From: an uncultured Flavobacterium sp. | Lineage (GTDB): Bacteria > Bacteroidota > Bacteroidia > Flavobacteriales > Flavobacteriaceae | Reading direction: 5' to 3' | Assembly (NCBI RefSeq): GCF_943913405.1 | Contig: NZ_CALTYA010000015.1 | Span: forward strand, 9,103-73,102 | Length of the DNA stretch: 64,000 nucleotides | Shown here: piece after piece, positions 43,241 through 51,138 of the stretch | How positions within the stretch are numbered: the first letter of the stretch is position 1 | Layout: each line of letters starts with the position of its first letter | Translations under genes and position numbers: made by a program | The notes under the pieces: model-generated | What the model was told of the DNA's origin: nothing | The model's input: only the letters and a program-made list of their open reading frames with translations | Database searches by the model: none

Positions 43241-45113
43241 ATTCCAAATTATCTTTTCTCAAATTATCGCTTTCCCAAGCATGATCGCCCGGCCCAACTG
43301 GATTGAACAAATCGGTTTTGAATAACTGTTCCTGCATTTCAATTTCTTCCATTGCAGAAATCATGAATGCTTTTTTATCATGTCGTTTCTTAGCCAATCT
43401 GAAAATTGCTTCTTCGTCATGTTTGATAAAATGCTGTCCTTGTCGCATGGCGGAATAACGGCGATGTCCCATAAAAACCAAGGCATCAACACCAAGATGA
43501 ACCGCACTGTACAAATTCTCACGATAAATACTTTCCAATCCCATATCGACCAATTCAAAAGCATCATTTCTGTTTCTGGCTCTCGCTAAAATTTTCAAAT
43601 GCGGAAAATGCTTTTTCAGCAATTCAATTACAATTAAATTCGCCGTCGGATTATCAATTGCCGCAATGAATAATTTTGCATTTTCACAACCTGCAGCTTT
43701 CAATAATTCCAACCGAGTTGCGTCGCCATAATACACTTTGAAGCCCATTTTTCTTAATAAATCTACTCGGTCAGAATCCATGTCGAGAATTGTGGCAGGA
43801 ATTCCGTTGTTTTTTAAAAGCCTTCCGATTGTGCTTCCGAAGTTTCCAAAACCAGCAATTATTATATCATTGTGCTCGTTTATTTCATCGTATTTGTCTG
43901 ATTGTTTTTCTTTTACGCCAAAATACGGATCAATCAAACGCTCATTAATTAATAGTAAAAAAGGCGTGGAAATCATGCTGATTGCAATAATCGCCATAAT
44001 CTGATTTGCCAGCATATTCGGAATAATATTCAATTCCATAGAAAAACTCATGATGACAAAACCGAATTCTCCGGCCTGGCTTAAACCGATCGCAAAAAGA
44101 AAATTTTGGTCGATTCGTTTCTTGTATAATTTCCCAATTCCTAAGAAAACAAAAAACTTAATCATCGTCAGAATAAATCCGAAAACCAATATAAAAGCGG
44201 GATTGTCAATAATCAACTGAAAATTAATAGAAGCGCCAACGCCAATGAAAAACAAGCCCAAAAGCAAGCCTTTAAACGGAGCAATATCGCCTTCCAGTTC
44301 ATGCCTAAATTCTGAATTTGCCAAAACGACTCCCGCCATAAAAGCACCCAAAGCCGGACTCAATCCCACCAATTGCATCAAATAAGAAACCGACAAAACC
44401 AATAGCAACGCAGAAGCCGTAAACAATTCCTGCAATCTAGTTTTCGCAATCACATGAAGCAACGGGACAATCAGAAATCTTCCGCCGACATATATCGCAA
44501 CAATCGTCCCAATCACAATCAAAGTCTGCAACGAGCCGTCTAAGTTCGAAATCAGAGAATGGTGCAAATCATCATCAGGAATTACATTGGAACCCGAAAC
44601 AAGCAAAGGAATTATCGCCAAAATCGGAATCACAGCAATATCTTGAAACAATAAAACCGCAAAAGAAGAACGCCCGACAGAAGTCTGTGACAAGCCTTTT
44701 TCCTTCAAAGTTTGCAAGACAATCGCCGTGGAAGATAACGCCAAGGCCAATGAAATGGTCAAAGCCGTCTGCCAATTCCAGTCAAAAATTATCGAACAGC
44801 AAATAAAAATGACCAGCGAAGTAATTACAACTTGAAGTGAACCCATTCCCAAAATGAACCGTCGCATTTTCCAAAATTTGTAAGGATCCAATTCCAATCC
44901 AATCAAAAATAGCATCATTACGACGCCAAATTCTGCAAAATGCATCAAATCCTGTCCTTCTGAACCAATAAATCCCAACACAAACGGCCCGATAATTATC
45001 CCCGAAAAAAGATAGCCCAAAATAGAGCTCAAGCCAATTTTCTTTGCAATCGGAACGCAAATCACAGCTGCTGCCAGATAAATTATCGCTTGAAGAAAAA
45101 AGTTATTTTCCAT
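43239..45113 (-). CDS. Kef-like monovalent cation:proton antiporter
   Basis: A 624-residue CPA2-family antiporter. About twelve transmembrane helices (residues 5-390, including GAFMAGVVLANSEFRHELE and LFFIGVGASINF) precede a cytosolic RCK/TrkA-N domain (about 405-525, IIIAGFGNFGSTIGRLLKNN). The latter is followed by a TrkA-C-like tail. Family knowledge: KefB/KefC export K+ in exchange for protons and are gated by electrophile-glutathione adducts. The KefF-like oxidoreductase gene overlaps its start by 11 bp, which is the typical operon. Glutathione control is uncertain, since many Bacteroidota do not make it. Confidence 0.9.
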   Translation of the reverse strand: MENNFFLQAIIYLAAAVICVPIAKKIGLSSILGYLFSGIIIGPFVLGFIGSEGQDLMHFAEFGVVMMLFLIGLELDPYKFWKMRRFILGMGSLQVVITSLVIFICCSIIFDWNWQTALTISLALALSSTAIVLQTLKEKGLSQTSVGRSSFAVLLFQDIAVIPILAIIPLLVSGSNVIPDDDLHHSLISNLDGSLQTLIVIGTIVAIYVGGRFLIVPLLHVIAKTRLQELFTASALLLVLSVSYLMQLVGLSPALGAFMAGVVLANSEFRHELEGDIAPFKGLLLGLFFIGVGASINFQLIIDNPAFILVFGFILTMIKFFVFLGIGKLYKKRIDQNFLFAIGLSQAGEFGFVIMSFSMELNIIPNMLANQIMAIIAISMISTPFLLLINERLIDPYFGVKEKQSDKYDEINEHNDIIIAGFGNFGSTIGRLLKNNGIPATILDMDSDRVDLLRKMGFKVYYGDATRLELLKAAGCENAKLFIAAIDNPTANLIVIELLKKHFPHLKILARARNRNDAFELVDMGLESIYRENLYSAVHLGVDALVFMGHRRYSAMRQGQHFIKHDEEAIFRLAKKRHDKKAFMISAMEEIEMQEQLFKTDLFNPVGPGDHAWESDNLRKDNLE

Positions 45114-45714
45114 TGTTTTCTACCGTTTTCATCCAGTCATTCAAATAGTTAAATTCGTGAATCTGTCTCAGGTTTAGTTCTGTGTTTTCCAAATATTCAA
45201 GAAGCTTTCTATACAAAATTCCACTGTTTCTATACATTTCTTCATCCATTTTATGCGTTCCATGAATCACAAATGGAGGCAGATATTCCATCCGGCAAAC
45301 TTTCGCAGTTTGTTTAAACGGTTCTAAAAGTTCTAAGATAGTATGATTTTCGCGTCCTTCTGCACAATAATTTTCTTGATTTCCACCAGTCGTGATTGCT
45401 TGAAAAATCACTTTATCTTGCAACGCAAATCCATATTTTCCATAAGCCCAGCCATATTCCAAAACCATGTCAATCCACTGTTTCAGCAGTGGCGGACAGC
45501 TATACCAATACATCGGATGGTGCCAGATCACCACATCATGCAGGTTCAATAATTCCTGCTCTCTCTTCACATTTATATCAAAATCAGGATACGTTTCATA
45601 CAAATCATGAAAAGTAATATTCTCTGAGTTAGGAATATTTTCTACCAAAGCCTTATTAGCCGATGATTTTTCATACAATGGATGAGCAAAAAGAATCAGA
45701 ATTTTGTTTGACAT
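45103..45714 (-). CDS. KefF-like NAD(P)H oxidoreductase
   Basis: A 203-residue flavodoxin-fold quinone reductase. The FMN-binding start ILILFAHPLYEKSSANKALVE is followed by the family's HDLYETYPDF segment. WHHPMYWYSCPPLLKQWIDMV is typical of KefF/MdaB/NQO-type enzymes. In E. coli KefF stimulates KefC and reduces quinones. Here its stop overlaps the antiporter gene by 11 bp, so they are translated together. The context supports ancillary control of the antiporter. Confidence 0.88.
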   Translation of the reverse strand: MSNKILILFAHPLYEKSSANKALVENIPNSENITFHDLYETYPDFDINVKREQELLNLHDVVIWHHPMYWYSCPPLLKQWIDMVLEYGWAYGKYGFALQDKVIFQAITTGGNQENYCAEGRENHTILELLEPFKQTAKVCRMEYLPPFVIHGTHKMDEEMYRNSGILYRKLLEYLENTELNLRQIHEFNYLNDWMKTVENNGK

Positions 45715-45737
45715 TTTTTATTTTTTAGAAGCTATTT

Positions 45738-45881
45738 CCCGCTTTTTGCTACAAGTCCTCATTTTAAAATCTTTTTTTGCAAGCCACAAAACGTCCCGAA
45801 GCTTCGGGACCTTCGGTCGCTGTTTTGAGTCAGCAAAAAATAGATTTTAAAACTCCGGGCTTTCCACTACAATCGGGGCTA
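45738..45881. repeat. REP-like nested hairpin element, copy 3
   Basis: The element begins CCCGC (45738) and ends CAATCGGGGCTA (to 45881). TTTTAAAATCT (45762-45772) pairs perfectly with AGATTTTAAAA (45842-45852). Inside lies the 18-bp palindrome GTCCCGAAGCTTCGGGAC (45793-45810). The start, end and hairpin order match copies 1 and 2. It is the largest of the three. The rest of the gap up to purB contains only the purB terminator. Confidence 0.7.
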
Positions 45882-45949
45882 GTGACTCTTTGTCGATACA
45901 CGTTGTGGCAACACGGTAGTTAAATATCCGAAAAAAAAATTACAATTCG

Positions 45950-45993
45950 AAAAAAAAATCCCGAGCTGAAATGAAACATTCCAATCTCGGGAT
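45950..45993 (-). terminator. purB terminator
   Basis: ATCCCGAG (45958-45965) pairs with CTCGGGAT (45986-45993); on the minus strand a T run follows. Confidence 0.8.
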
Positions 45994-46015
45994 CTTGATA
46001 TTTTATTTTAAGATC

Positions 46016-47362
46016 TTAAACTCCCAAATAATTGCTTGGCGTGATTACCAACAATTCATTTTTGATTTCATCAGAAACGGCTAAAGTTCCGATAAATTCA
46101 TGAATAGATTCTTTGTTCATCACAGCATTTGTTCGAGTCAAGCCTTTCAAAGCTTCATACGGATTTGGATAACCTTCTCTTCTCAAAATCGTCTGAATCG
46201 CTTCGGCAACAACTGCCCAGTTTTTCTCTAAATCTTCTGCAAATTTTGGAGCGTTCAAAAGTAATTTATTCAAACCTTTCAAAGTCGCTTCAAAACCGAT
46301 GATTGTGTGTCCGATTGGCACACCAACGTTTCTTAAAACAGTTGAATCTGTCAAATCTCTTTGCAATCTTGACAAAGGTAATTTTGCCGAAAGATGCTCA
46401 AAAATAGCATTGGCAATTCCCAGATTTCCTTCAGAATTTTCAAAATCAATCGGGTTTACTTTGTGTGGCATTGCAGAAGAACCAACTTCTCCTTCTTTAA
46501 TCTTTTGCTTGAAATAATCCATGGAAACATAGGTCCAAATATCTCTGTCCAAGTCAATTATAATTGTGTTTATTCTTTTTAGCGCATCAAAAAACGCTGC
46601 GAAATGATCGTAATGTTCGATTTGCGTAGTAGGAAAAGAATGTTGCAAACCTAAATTTCCTTCCACAAATTTTTTCCCGAATTCTTTCCAGTCGATGTTT
46701 TTGTAAGCCACGTGATGTGCGTTGAAATTTCCTGTCGCGCCTCCAAATTTAGCCGCAAAAGGAATATTGAAAAGCAGACGCATTTGTTCTTCCAAACGTT
46801 CCACGAAAACCGCGATTTCTTTTCCTAAGCGAGTAGGAGAGGCCGGCTGTCCGTGAGTTCTTGCCAACATCGGAATGTCTTTCCACTCTACGCTTAATTC
46901 TTTTAATTTTGAAGTAAGTTCAATCAAAGACTTCAAATAAACTTCCTGAAAAGCTTCTTTTGTCGATAACGGAATCGCTGTATTGTTGATGTCCTGAGAA
47001 GTCAATCCAAAGTGGATGAATTCTTTATATTCTGATAAACCCAAATTGTCAAAAGCAGTTTTGATGAAATATTCCACCGCTTTTACATCGTGGTTTGTCG
47101 TTTTTTCAATGTCTTTGATTGCTTGTGCATCTTCCGTTGAGAAATTTTTATAGATATTTCTCAAGCTATCAAATAACGAAGCGTCCACATTTTTCAATTG
47201 CGGTAGCGGAATTTCGCACAAGGAAATAAAATATTCAATTTCCACCAAAACACGGTATTTGATCAGTGCTTCTTCCGAAAAATAATTTGAAAGTGATTTT
47301 GTTTTGCTTCTATACCGTCCGTCGATTGGCGATATAGCGTTTAGTTCAGTTAGAATTGCCAT
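46016..47362 (-). CDS. purB: Adenylosuccinate lyase
   Basis: A 448-residue lyase acting twice in purine synthesis (SAICAR to AICAR, adenylosuccinate to AMP). I start at ATG 47362 (MAILTELNAISPIDGRY), since the earlier codons lie next to the -7 element. The family features are SPIDGRY at the start, GLTSQDINNTA and TRTHGQPA-like ARTHGQPASPT, and the signature SSAMPHKVNPIDFENSEGN with the catalytic serine loop. The length is typical. It has its own promoter and terminator. Confidence 0.96.
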   Translation of the reverse strand: MAILTELNAISPIDGRYRSKTKSLSNYFSEEALIKYRVLVEIEYFISLCEIPLPQLKNVDASLFDSLRNIYKNFSTEDAQAIKDIEKTTNHDVKAVEYFIKTAFDNLGLSEYKEFIHFGLTSQDINNTAIPLSTKEAFQEVYLKSLIELTSKLKELSVEWKDIPMLARTHGQPASPTRLGKEIAVFVERLEEQMRLLFNIPFAAKFGGATGNFNAHHVAYKNIDWKEFGKKFVEGNLGLQHSFPTTQIEHYDHFAAFFDALKRINTIIIDLDRDIWTYVSMDYFKQKIKEGEVGSSAMPHKVNPIDFENSEGNLGIANAIFEHLSAKLPLSRLQRDLTDSTVLRNVGVPIGHTIIGFEATLKGLNKLLLNAPKFAEDLEKNWAVVAEAIQTILRREGYPNPYEALKGLTRTNAVMNKESIHEFIGTLAVSDEIKNELLVITPSNYLGV

Positions 47363-47386
47363 TTTGTGTTGTTGTTCAAGTAAGCG

Positions 47387-47394
47387 CAAATATA
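47387..47394 (-). promoter_or_regulatory. -7 promoter element TATATTTG for purB
   Basis: An exact TAnnTTTG on the minus strand, about 25 bp before the purB start codon. Confidence 0.6.
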
Positions 47395-47460
47395 CTTTAT
47401 ATGAACGAAGTATAAAAGATAATTGCGAATTGGATTGTGATAAATCTTTAAAAAATTACT

Positions 47461-48150
47461 TTATTTTTCTGCCAATATTTCTTTTAAGATTTCCATTCCT
47501 TTGGAAGCGGTTTCGGCAATAACTTTTAAAGGATTTTTCAAGTTTGGAATTTTAGCTGGATTCAAGTCGATATAGAATAATTTGGCTTCTGGTTTTGCAA
47601 AATCAATCAGTCCCGCAGCTGGATAAACTTGCAATGAAGTTCCGATTATGACCAAATAATCAGCTTGCATTGTGATTGTTGCAGCTTCTTCTAAAGCAGG
47701 AACGGCTTCTCCAAACCAAACAATATGCGGACGAAGTTGGTTTCCGTTTTCGTCAAAATGTCCTAGATTTAAATCCTCTTTCCAGTCTAAAATATAGTTT
47801 TCGTTTTTTGTGCTTCTTGCTTTTAACAATTCGCCATGGAGATGCAGGACGTTTTTGCTTCCTGCGCGTTCGTGCAAATCGTCTACGTTTTGAGTTATGA
47901 TATGAACATCAAAATCAGCTTCCAATTCAGCTAAAATTTCGTGTGCACGATTTGGCTTTACTTCTTTAAGTTGCTGTCTTCTTTTATTGTAAAAATCTAA
48001 AACTAGTTCTTGGTTTTTATGCCAGCCTTCTGGTGAAGCGACTTCCATGACGTCATGCCCTTCCCAAAGTCCGTCTGAATCACGGAATGTTTTTATGCCG
48101 CTTTCTGCGCTGATTCCGGCTCCTGACAAAATAACTAATTTCTTTTTCAT
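47461..48150 (-). CDS. Sir2-family NAD-dependent deacylase without zinc cysteines
   Basis: A 229-residue sirtuin. The NAD-binding start is GAGISAESG, followed by TFRDSDGLW, TQNVDDLHERAG and the catalytic His in HLHGELL. The Y-x-x-R pair in FYNKRR fits the desuccinylase/demalonylase class (as in SIRT5/E. coli CobB). There is no CxxC pair anywhere in the zinc-module region (about 118-155), where most sirtuins carry four zinc-binding cysteines. It therefore likely lacks structural zinc. It is a single-gene unit between purB and the anti-sigma operon, and its acyl substrate is inferred from the motif only. Confidence 0.88.
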   Translation of the reverse strand: MKKKLVILSGAGISAESGIKTFRDSDGLWEGHDVMEVASPEGWHKNQELVLDFYNKRRQQLKEVKPNRAHEILAELEADFDVHIITQNVDDLHERAGSKNVLHLHGELLKARSTKNENYILDWKEDLNLGHFDENGNQLRPHIVWFGEAVPALEEAATITMQADYLVIIGTSLQVYPAAGLIDFAKPEAKLFYIDLNPAKIPNLKNPLKVIAETASKGMEILKEILAEK

Positions 48151-48187
48151 TGGAATTTCTTTTTTTTGGAATTTGTATAAACTTAAA

Positions 48188-48224
48188 ATGTCTTATATGG
48201 TGTTGAATTTACCATATAAGACAT
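48188..48224 (-). terminator. Hairpin after the sigma/anti-sigma operon
   Basis: ATGTCTTATATGGT (48188-48201) pairs perfectly with ACCATATAAGACAT (48211-48224) around a 9-nt loop. It lies 22 bp after the anti-sigma stop on the minus strand and is followed by TTTTAAG, so it probably acts as its terminator. Confidence 0.65.
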
Positions 48225-48245
48225 ATAAGTTGCAAATATTTTATA

Positions 48246-49028
48246 TTACGCTTTTCCTAACGTATAAAGTTGTTCTAAAGTTGGCGAAGCGCTTCCTCCG
48301 GCTGGTTCCAAAGTAATTCCGAAAGCTTCCGCTTCATTAGCATTTTCAACAGTAAAGACTTTCTTTGAATTTCCTTTGAAATTATCCAAAAGACCAATGC
48401 TTGTCGGTGTTAACGGATTTAATTTCAAAGCCCAAACTTGATAAACCATGCCTTCAGGAGGTTCAGGTAATCCGGAAGCATCGATGTGAACCGCTTTTGT
48501 ATTTTTGTTCCAATATGCTTTTGCAAAAGATTCTGGCGAAACTTCTTGTCCGGCCAAAGCAATTACAGCATTGTTGTTGTCGCGAACAATTGCAAGCACA
48601 TTTTCACTTTCCTTATTTTTCAATTGCAGGTCAACTACTGATTCTTGCAATTTGCTTTTTTCAGTTTCGACGTTGACAATTGTAGTTTCTTTATCATCCA
48701 ATTGTTTGTATTGGTAGCCAATTCCTATCAATAATAAAATTGAAGCGGCCCAGCCCAAATAAAGGAAAATATTAGATTTTGGCTTGATATCGACAACACC
48801 GTGTTTCAGCATCAAGGCTTGTCTTATTTTTTCATAATTTTCTGAAGATAAAAACGGCGAAACGCTTTCTGAAAAATTGATAACCGCTTTTTCTATCGAA
48901 ATAATTTCGTTTTTGATGTCTTCATCGTTTTCTGCCATTTTAGTGACTGCATTGAATTCGGCTTCGTCTAAACGCCCGAAAACATAAAGTTCTAAAATTC
49001 CTGAGTCTATATATTCTTGCTTGTCCAT
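48246..49028 (-). CDS. RskA-type anti-sigma factor
   Basis: A 260-residue membrane protein. A cytoplasmic N-terminus (about 1-85) begins with a zinc-free anti-sigma domain (YIDSGILELYVFGRLDEAE, SESVSPFLS). A single transmembrane helix lies at about 88-108 (NIFLYLGWAASILLLIGIGY). A periplasmic RskA-like domain follows, with AYWNKNTKAVHIDASGLP and EPAGGSASPT. Family knowledge: such proteins hold an ECF sigma factor until a periplasmic signal releases it. Its start overlaps the sigma-factor stop by one base. Confidence 0.88.
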   Translation of the reverse strand: MDKQEYIDSGILELYVFGRLDEAEFNAVTKMAENDEDIKNEIISIEKAVINFSESVSPFLSSENYEKIRQALMLKHGVVDIKPKSNIFLYLGWAASILLLIGIGYQYKQLDDKETTIVNVETEKSKLQESVVDLQLKNKESENVLAIVRDNNNAVIALAGQEVSPESFAKAYWNKNTKAVHIDASGLPEPPEGMVYQVWALKLNPLTPTSIGLLDNFKGNSKKVFTVENANEAEAFGITLEPAGGSASPTLEQLYTLGKA

Positions 49029-49558
49029 TATACTTTTAAAAAGTTTCTTAAGTCGTTAATGCAATTTCTATTTTGCGTTTTTACGGTTCCGAGTGGAATT
49101 TCTAATTCTTCTGATGCTTCCTGTTGCGTGTAGCCTTTGAAAAATAATAAATCAATGATTTGGATGCATTTTGGTTTTAATTTCTTTACAAATTCTCGAA
49201 TGCCGATCGTGTCAATTCGATTTGTCAATTTGTTACTGTCATCTAGCAGATGTACGAAATTATCAGAAGATAGGTTTTTTTGGCTATTGTTAAAACCTTT
49301 AGAACGAAGCTTGTCGATAGAAGTATTTCGGGCAATATTTAAGATCCAGGTATAGAATCTTCCCTTGCTTTCATTATAGCTGTCGATGTTTTTCCATATT
49401 TTCACAAACGTTTCTTGAAGCACATCTTCGGCTTCTTCGGTATCCCGAATTAGGTTGTGAATGACGCTAAAAAGACTTTTTGAGTACATATCATATAAAA
49501 GGGTGAATGCTCTGTCGTCTTTTTTGTAAATTTGTGGTAGCAATTCTTCTTGTGTCAT
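49028..49558 (-). CDS. ECF RNA polymerase sigma factor
   Basis: A 176-residue ECF sigma factor of the SigK type. Region 2 is present at about 15-85 (LYDMYSKSLFSVIHNLI, EDVLQETFVKIWKN), and region 4 at about 115-170 (DLLFFKGYTQQEASEELEIPLGTVKTQNRN). It is co-transcribed with and presumably inhibited by the RskA-type protein encoded next. Its targets are unknown. A promoter for the operon was not identified. Confidence 0.93.
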   Translation of the reverse strand: MTQEELLPQIYKKDDRAFTLLYDMYSKSLFSVIHNLIRDTEEAEDVLQETFVKIWKNIDSYNESKGRFYTWILNIARNTSIDKLRSKGFNNSQKNLSSDNFVHLLDDSNKLTNRIDTIGIREFVKKLKPKCIQIIDLLFFKGYTQQEASEELEIPLGTVKTQNRNCINDLRNFLKV

Positions 49559-49614
49559 AACAGTTTTTTGGTGTAGCCAATTTAAGAATTCTATTTTACA
49601 ATATCAATATTTAT

Positions 49615-50292
49615 ATGAAAGAAAATATCGCAAAAAGAGAATATCTTGCTTATTTAGAGGAATTTATTACCGAAAACAGAAAAGAAAAGTTCTTAAAAGT
49701 TCTTGATCAGCGAACAAATCATTTTACAATTGCCATAGAAGATGTTTTTCAGTTGCACAATACAAGTGCCGTAATGCGAAGCTGTGAAGTCTTTGGAATC
49801 CAAAATCTGCAGGTTGTGGAAGAGAAATATGGAAAAAGCATTGATAAGGAAATTGCGATGGGCGCTCAAAAATGGGTTGACGTCAATCGATATGGCTCTA
49901 ATTTAGAATGCGTTAAGGCTTTAAAAGAAAAAGGCTACCAAATTATAGCAACAACGCCACATGAAAATGATTGTTTGTTGGATGATTTCGATATTTCAAA
50001 ACCTTCGGCAATCTTTTTTGGAACAGAAAGAGATGGTCTGTCTGAGGAAATTATGAAGGAAGCCGACGGATTTTTAAAAATTCCGATGGCTGGTTTTACC
50101 GAAAGCCTGAATATTTCTGTTTCAGCAGCAATTATCATCCAAAATATCATGAGCCGATTGAGAAAGTCAGATTTAGACTGGAAGCTTTCTGATGAAGAAA
50201 TGATTTCCAGAAGATTAGACTGGACGAAAAACTCGATAAAAGATATTAAGCGAATCGAGCAGCGCTATAAAGAAATTAATAATTTGGTGTAA
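49615..50292 (+). CDS. TrmH-family RNA 2'-O-methyltransferase
   Basis: A 225-residue SpoU/TrmH-type methylase (trefoil-knot fold). Motif 1 TSAVMRSCEVFGI, motif 2 FGTERDGLSEEI and motif 3 LNISVSAAIIIQNIM are all visible, and the last carries the catalytic knot. An N-terminal helical part and a basic tail (RLDWTKNSIKDIKRIEQRYKEI) match tRNA Gm18 enzymes. The target could also be rRNA; the sequence does not settle this. It stands between two minus-strand operons and is itself on the plus strand, with only 1 bp to the end of the next gene. Confidence 0.85.
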   Translation: MKENIAKREYLAYLEEFITENRKEKFLKVLDQRTNHFTIAIEDVFQLHNTSAVMRSCEVFGIQNLQVVEEKYGKSIDKEIAMGAQKWVDVNRYGSNLECVKALKEKGYQIIATTPHENDCLLDDFDISKPSAIFFGTERDGLSEEIMKEADGFLKIPMAGFTESLNISVSAAIIIQNIMSRLRKSDLDWKLSDEEMISRRLDWTKNSIKDIKRIEQRYKEINNLV

Positions 50293-51051
50293 CTATTTCT
50301 TTCCTTTCAAGATTTTATATTCTTCATAACAGTCATTAATCGCATCCATGATCTGAAGATCGTTTGCTGTTTTAATGAAAGATTCAGAGTAATTGCAACG
50401 CTCTAGAATCTCAGAAATTTCAGTAGAAGTAACGCCTAAAAGTGCTCCCAAAGTTTCTCTGTCAAATTTTGAAGCAAGAAGATTTTTTACGGCATCGTCT
50501 TTTTTCATTTCCTTCAAGCGCTTTAATTCCGTAGGTTTTTTTCCAAAGAAATTATAAAGCATATCTGCCGGATTAAAAATAGAGCCCATGACTCTTGAGA
50601 AAGCATTTGGAGAGTATTCGCCAGCCTCATATCCGGATGAAAGCCCAGAAATACTATAGCGGTAATTCTCTTTTATAGGAATGATTTTGTAGTCGATTTC
50701 CAAATAACCAGTCAAATTATATTGATTGATAACAACTTCTTCAAGCGCATACGCTTTTTCAGTCATTCTGATTTTGGTGCTTTTTGTTTTAACCCAGTCA
50801 TTAGTTACTCTGACCTTAATGGATTTATATCCCAATGTAGAAATATGTAGCGTATCGTTGACTTCCGCAGGGATTTCGAAATAACCGCTTGGGTTAGTCG
50901 TTGTACCTTTTACCTTATTAATGTTGATGATGCTTACGTCGGCCATTGGCAACATATTCACGTCATTAATTACGGTAGCTGAAATTTTTGTATCCTGCGC
51001 AAATGCTGCGCTGGTGAGGAGGAGGAAAAAGAAAACTGCAAAATATCTCAT
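50293..51051 (-). CDS. Secreted protein with carboxypeptidase-regulatory-like domain
   Basis: A 252-residue protein with a signal peptide (MRYFAVFFFLLLTSAAFAQ) and a carboxypeptidase-regulatory-like barrel (about 22-110, ATVINDVNMLPMADVSIINI, then GYFEIPAEVNDTLHIS). The C-terminal half is helical and has no recognised domain. Family knowledge: such barrels precede TonB plugs or sit in surface proteins. Here no receptor follows, so it is a stand-alone protein. Its end abuts the TrmH-type gene on the other strand without a gap. Confidence 0.82.
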   Translation of the reverse strand: MRYFAVFFFLLLTSAAFAQDTKISATVINDVNMLPMADVSIININKVKGTTTNPSGYFEIPAEVNDTLHISTLGYKSIKVRVTNDWVKTKSTKIRMTEKAYALEEVVINQYNLTGYLEIDYKIIPIKENYRYSISGLSSGYEAGEYSPNAFSRVMGSIFNPADMLYNFFGKKPTELKRLKEMKKDDAVKNLLASKFDRETLGALLGVTSTEISEILERCNYSESFIKTANDLQIMDAINDCYEEYKILKGKK

Positions 51052-51138
51052 AGCCTTGTTGAATGGCGTTAAAAGTAATAAAACTCTTTAAGATATTTTG
51101 CAGTCTCAGTATAATTATAAGAAAATTAACTAAATAAA

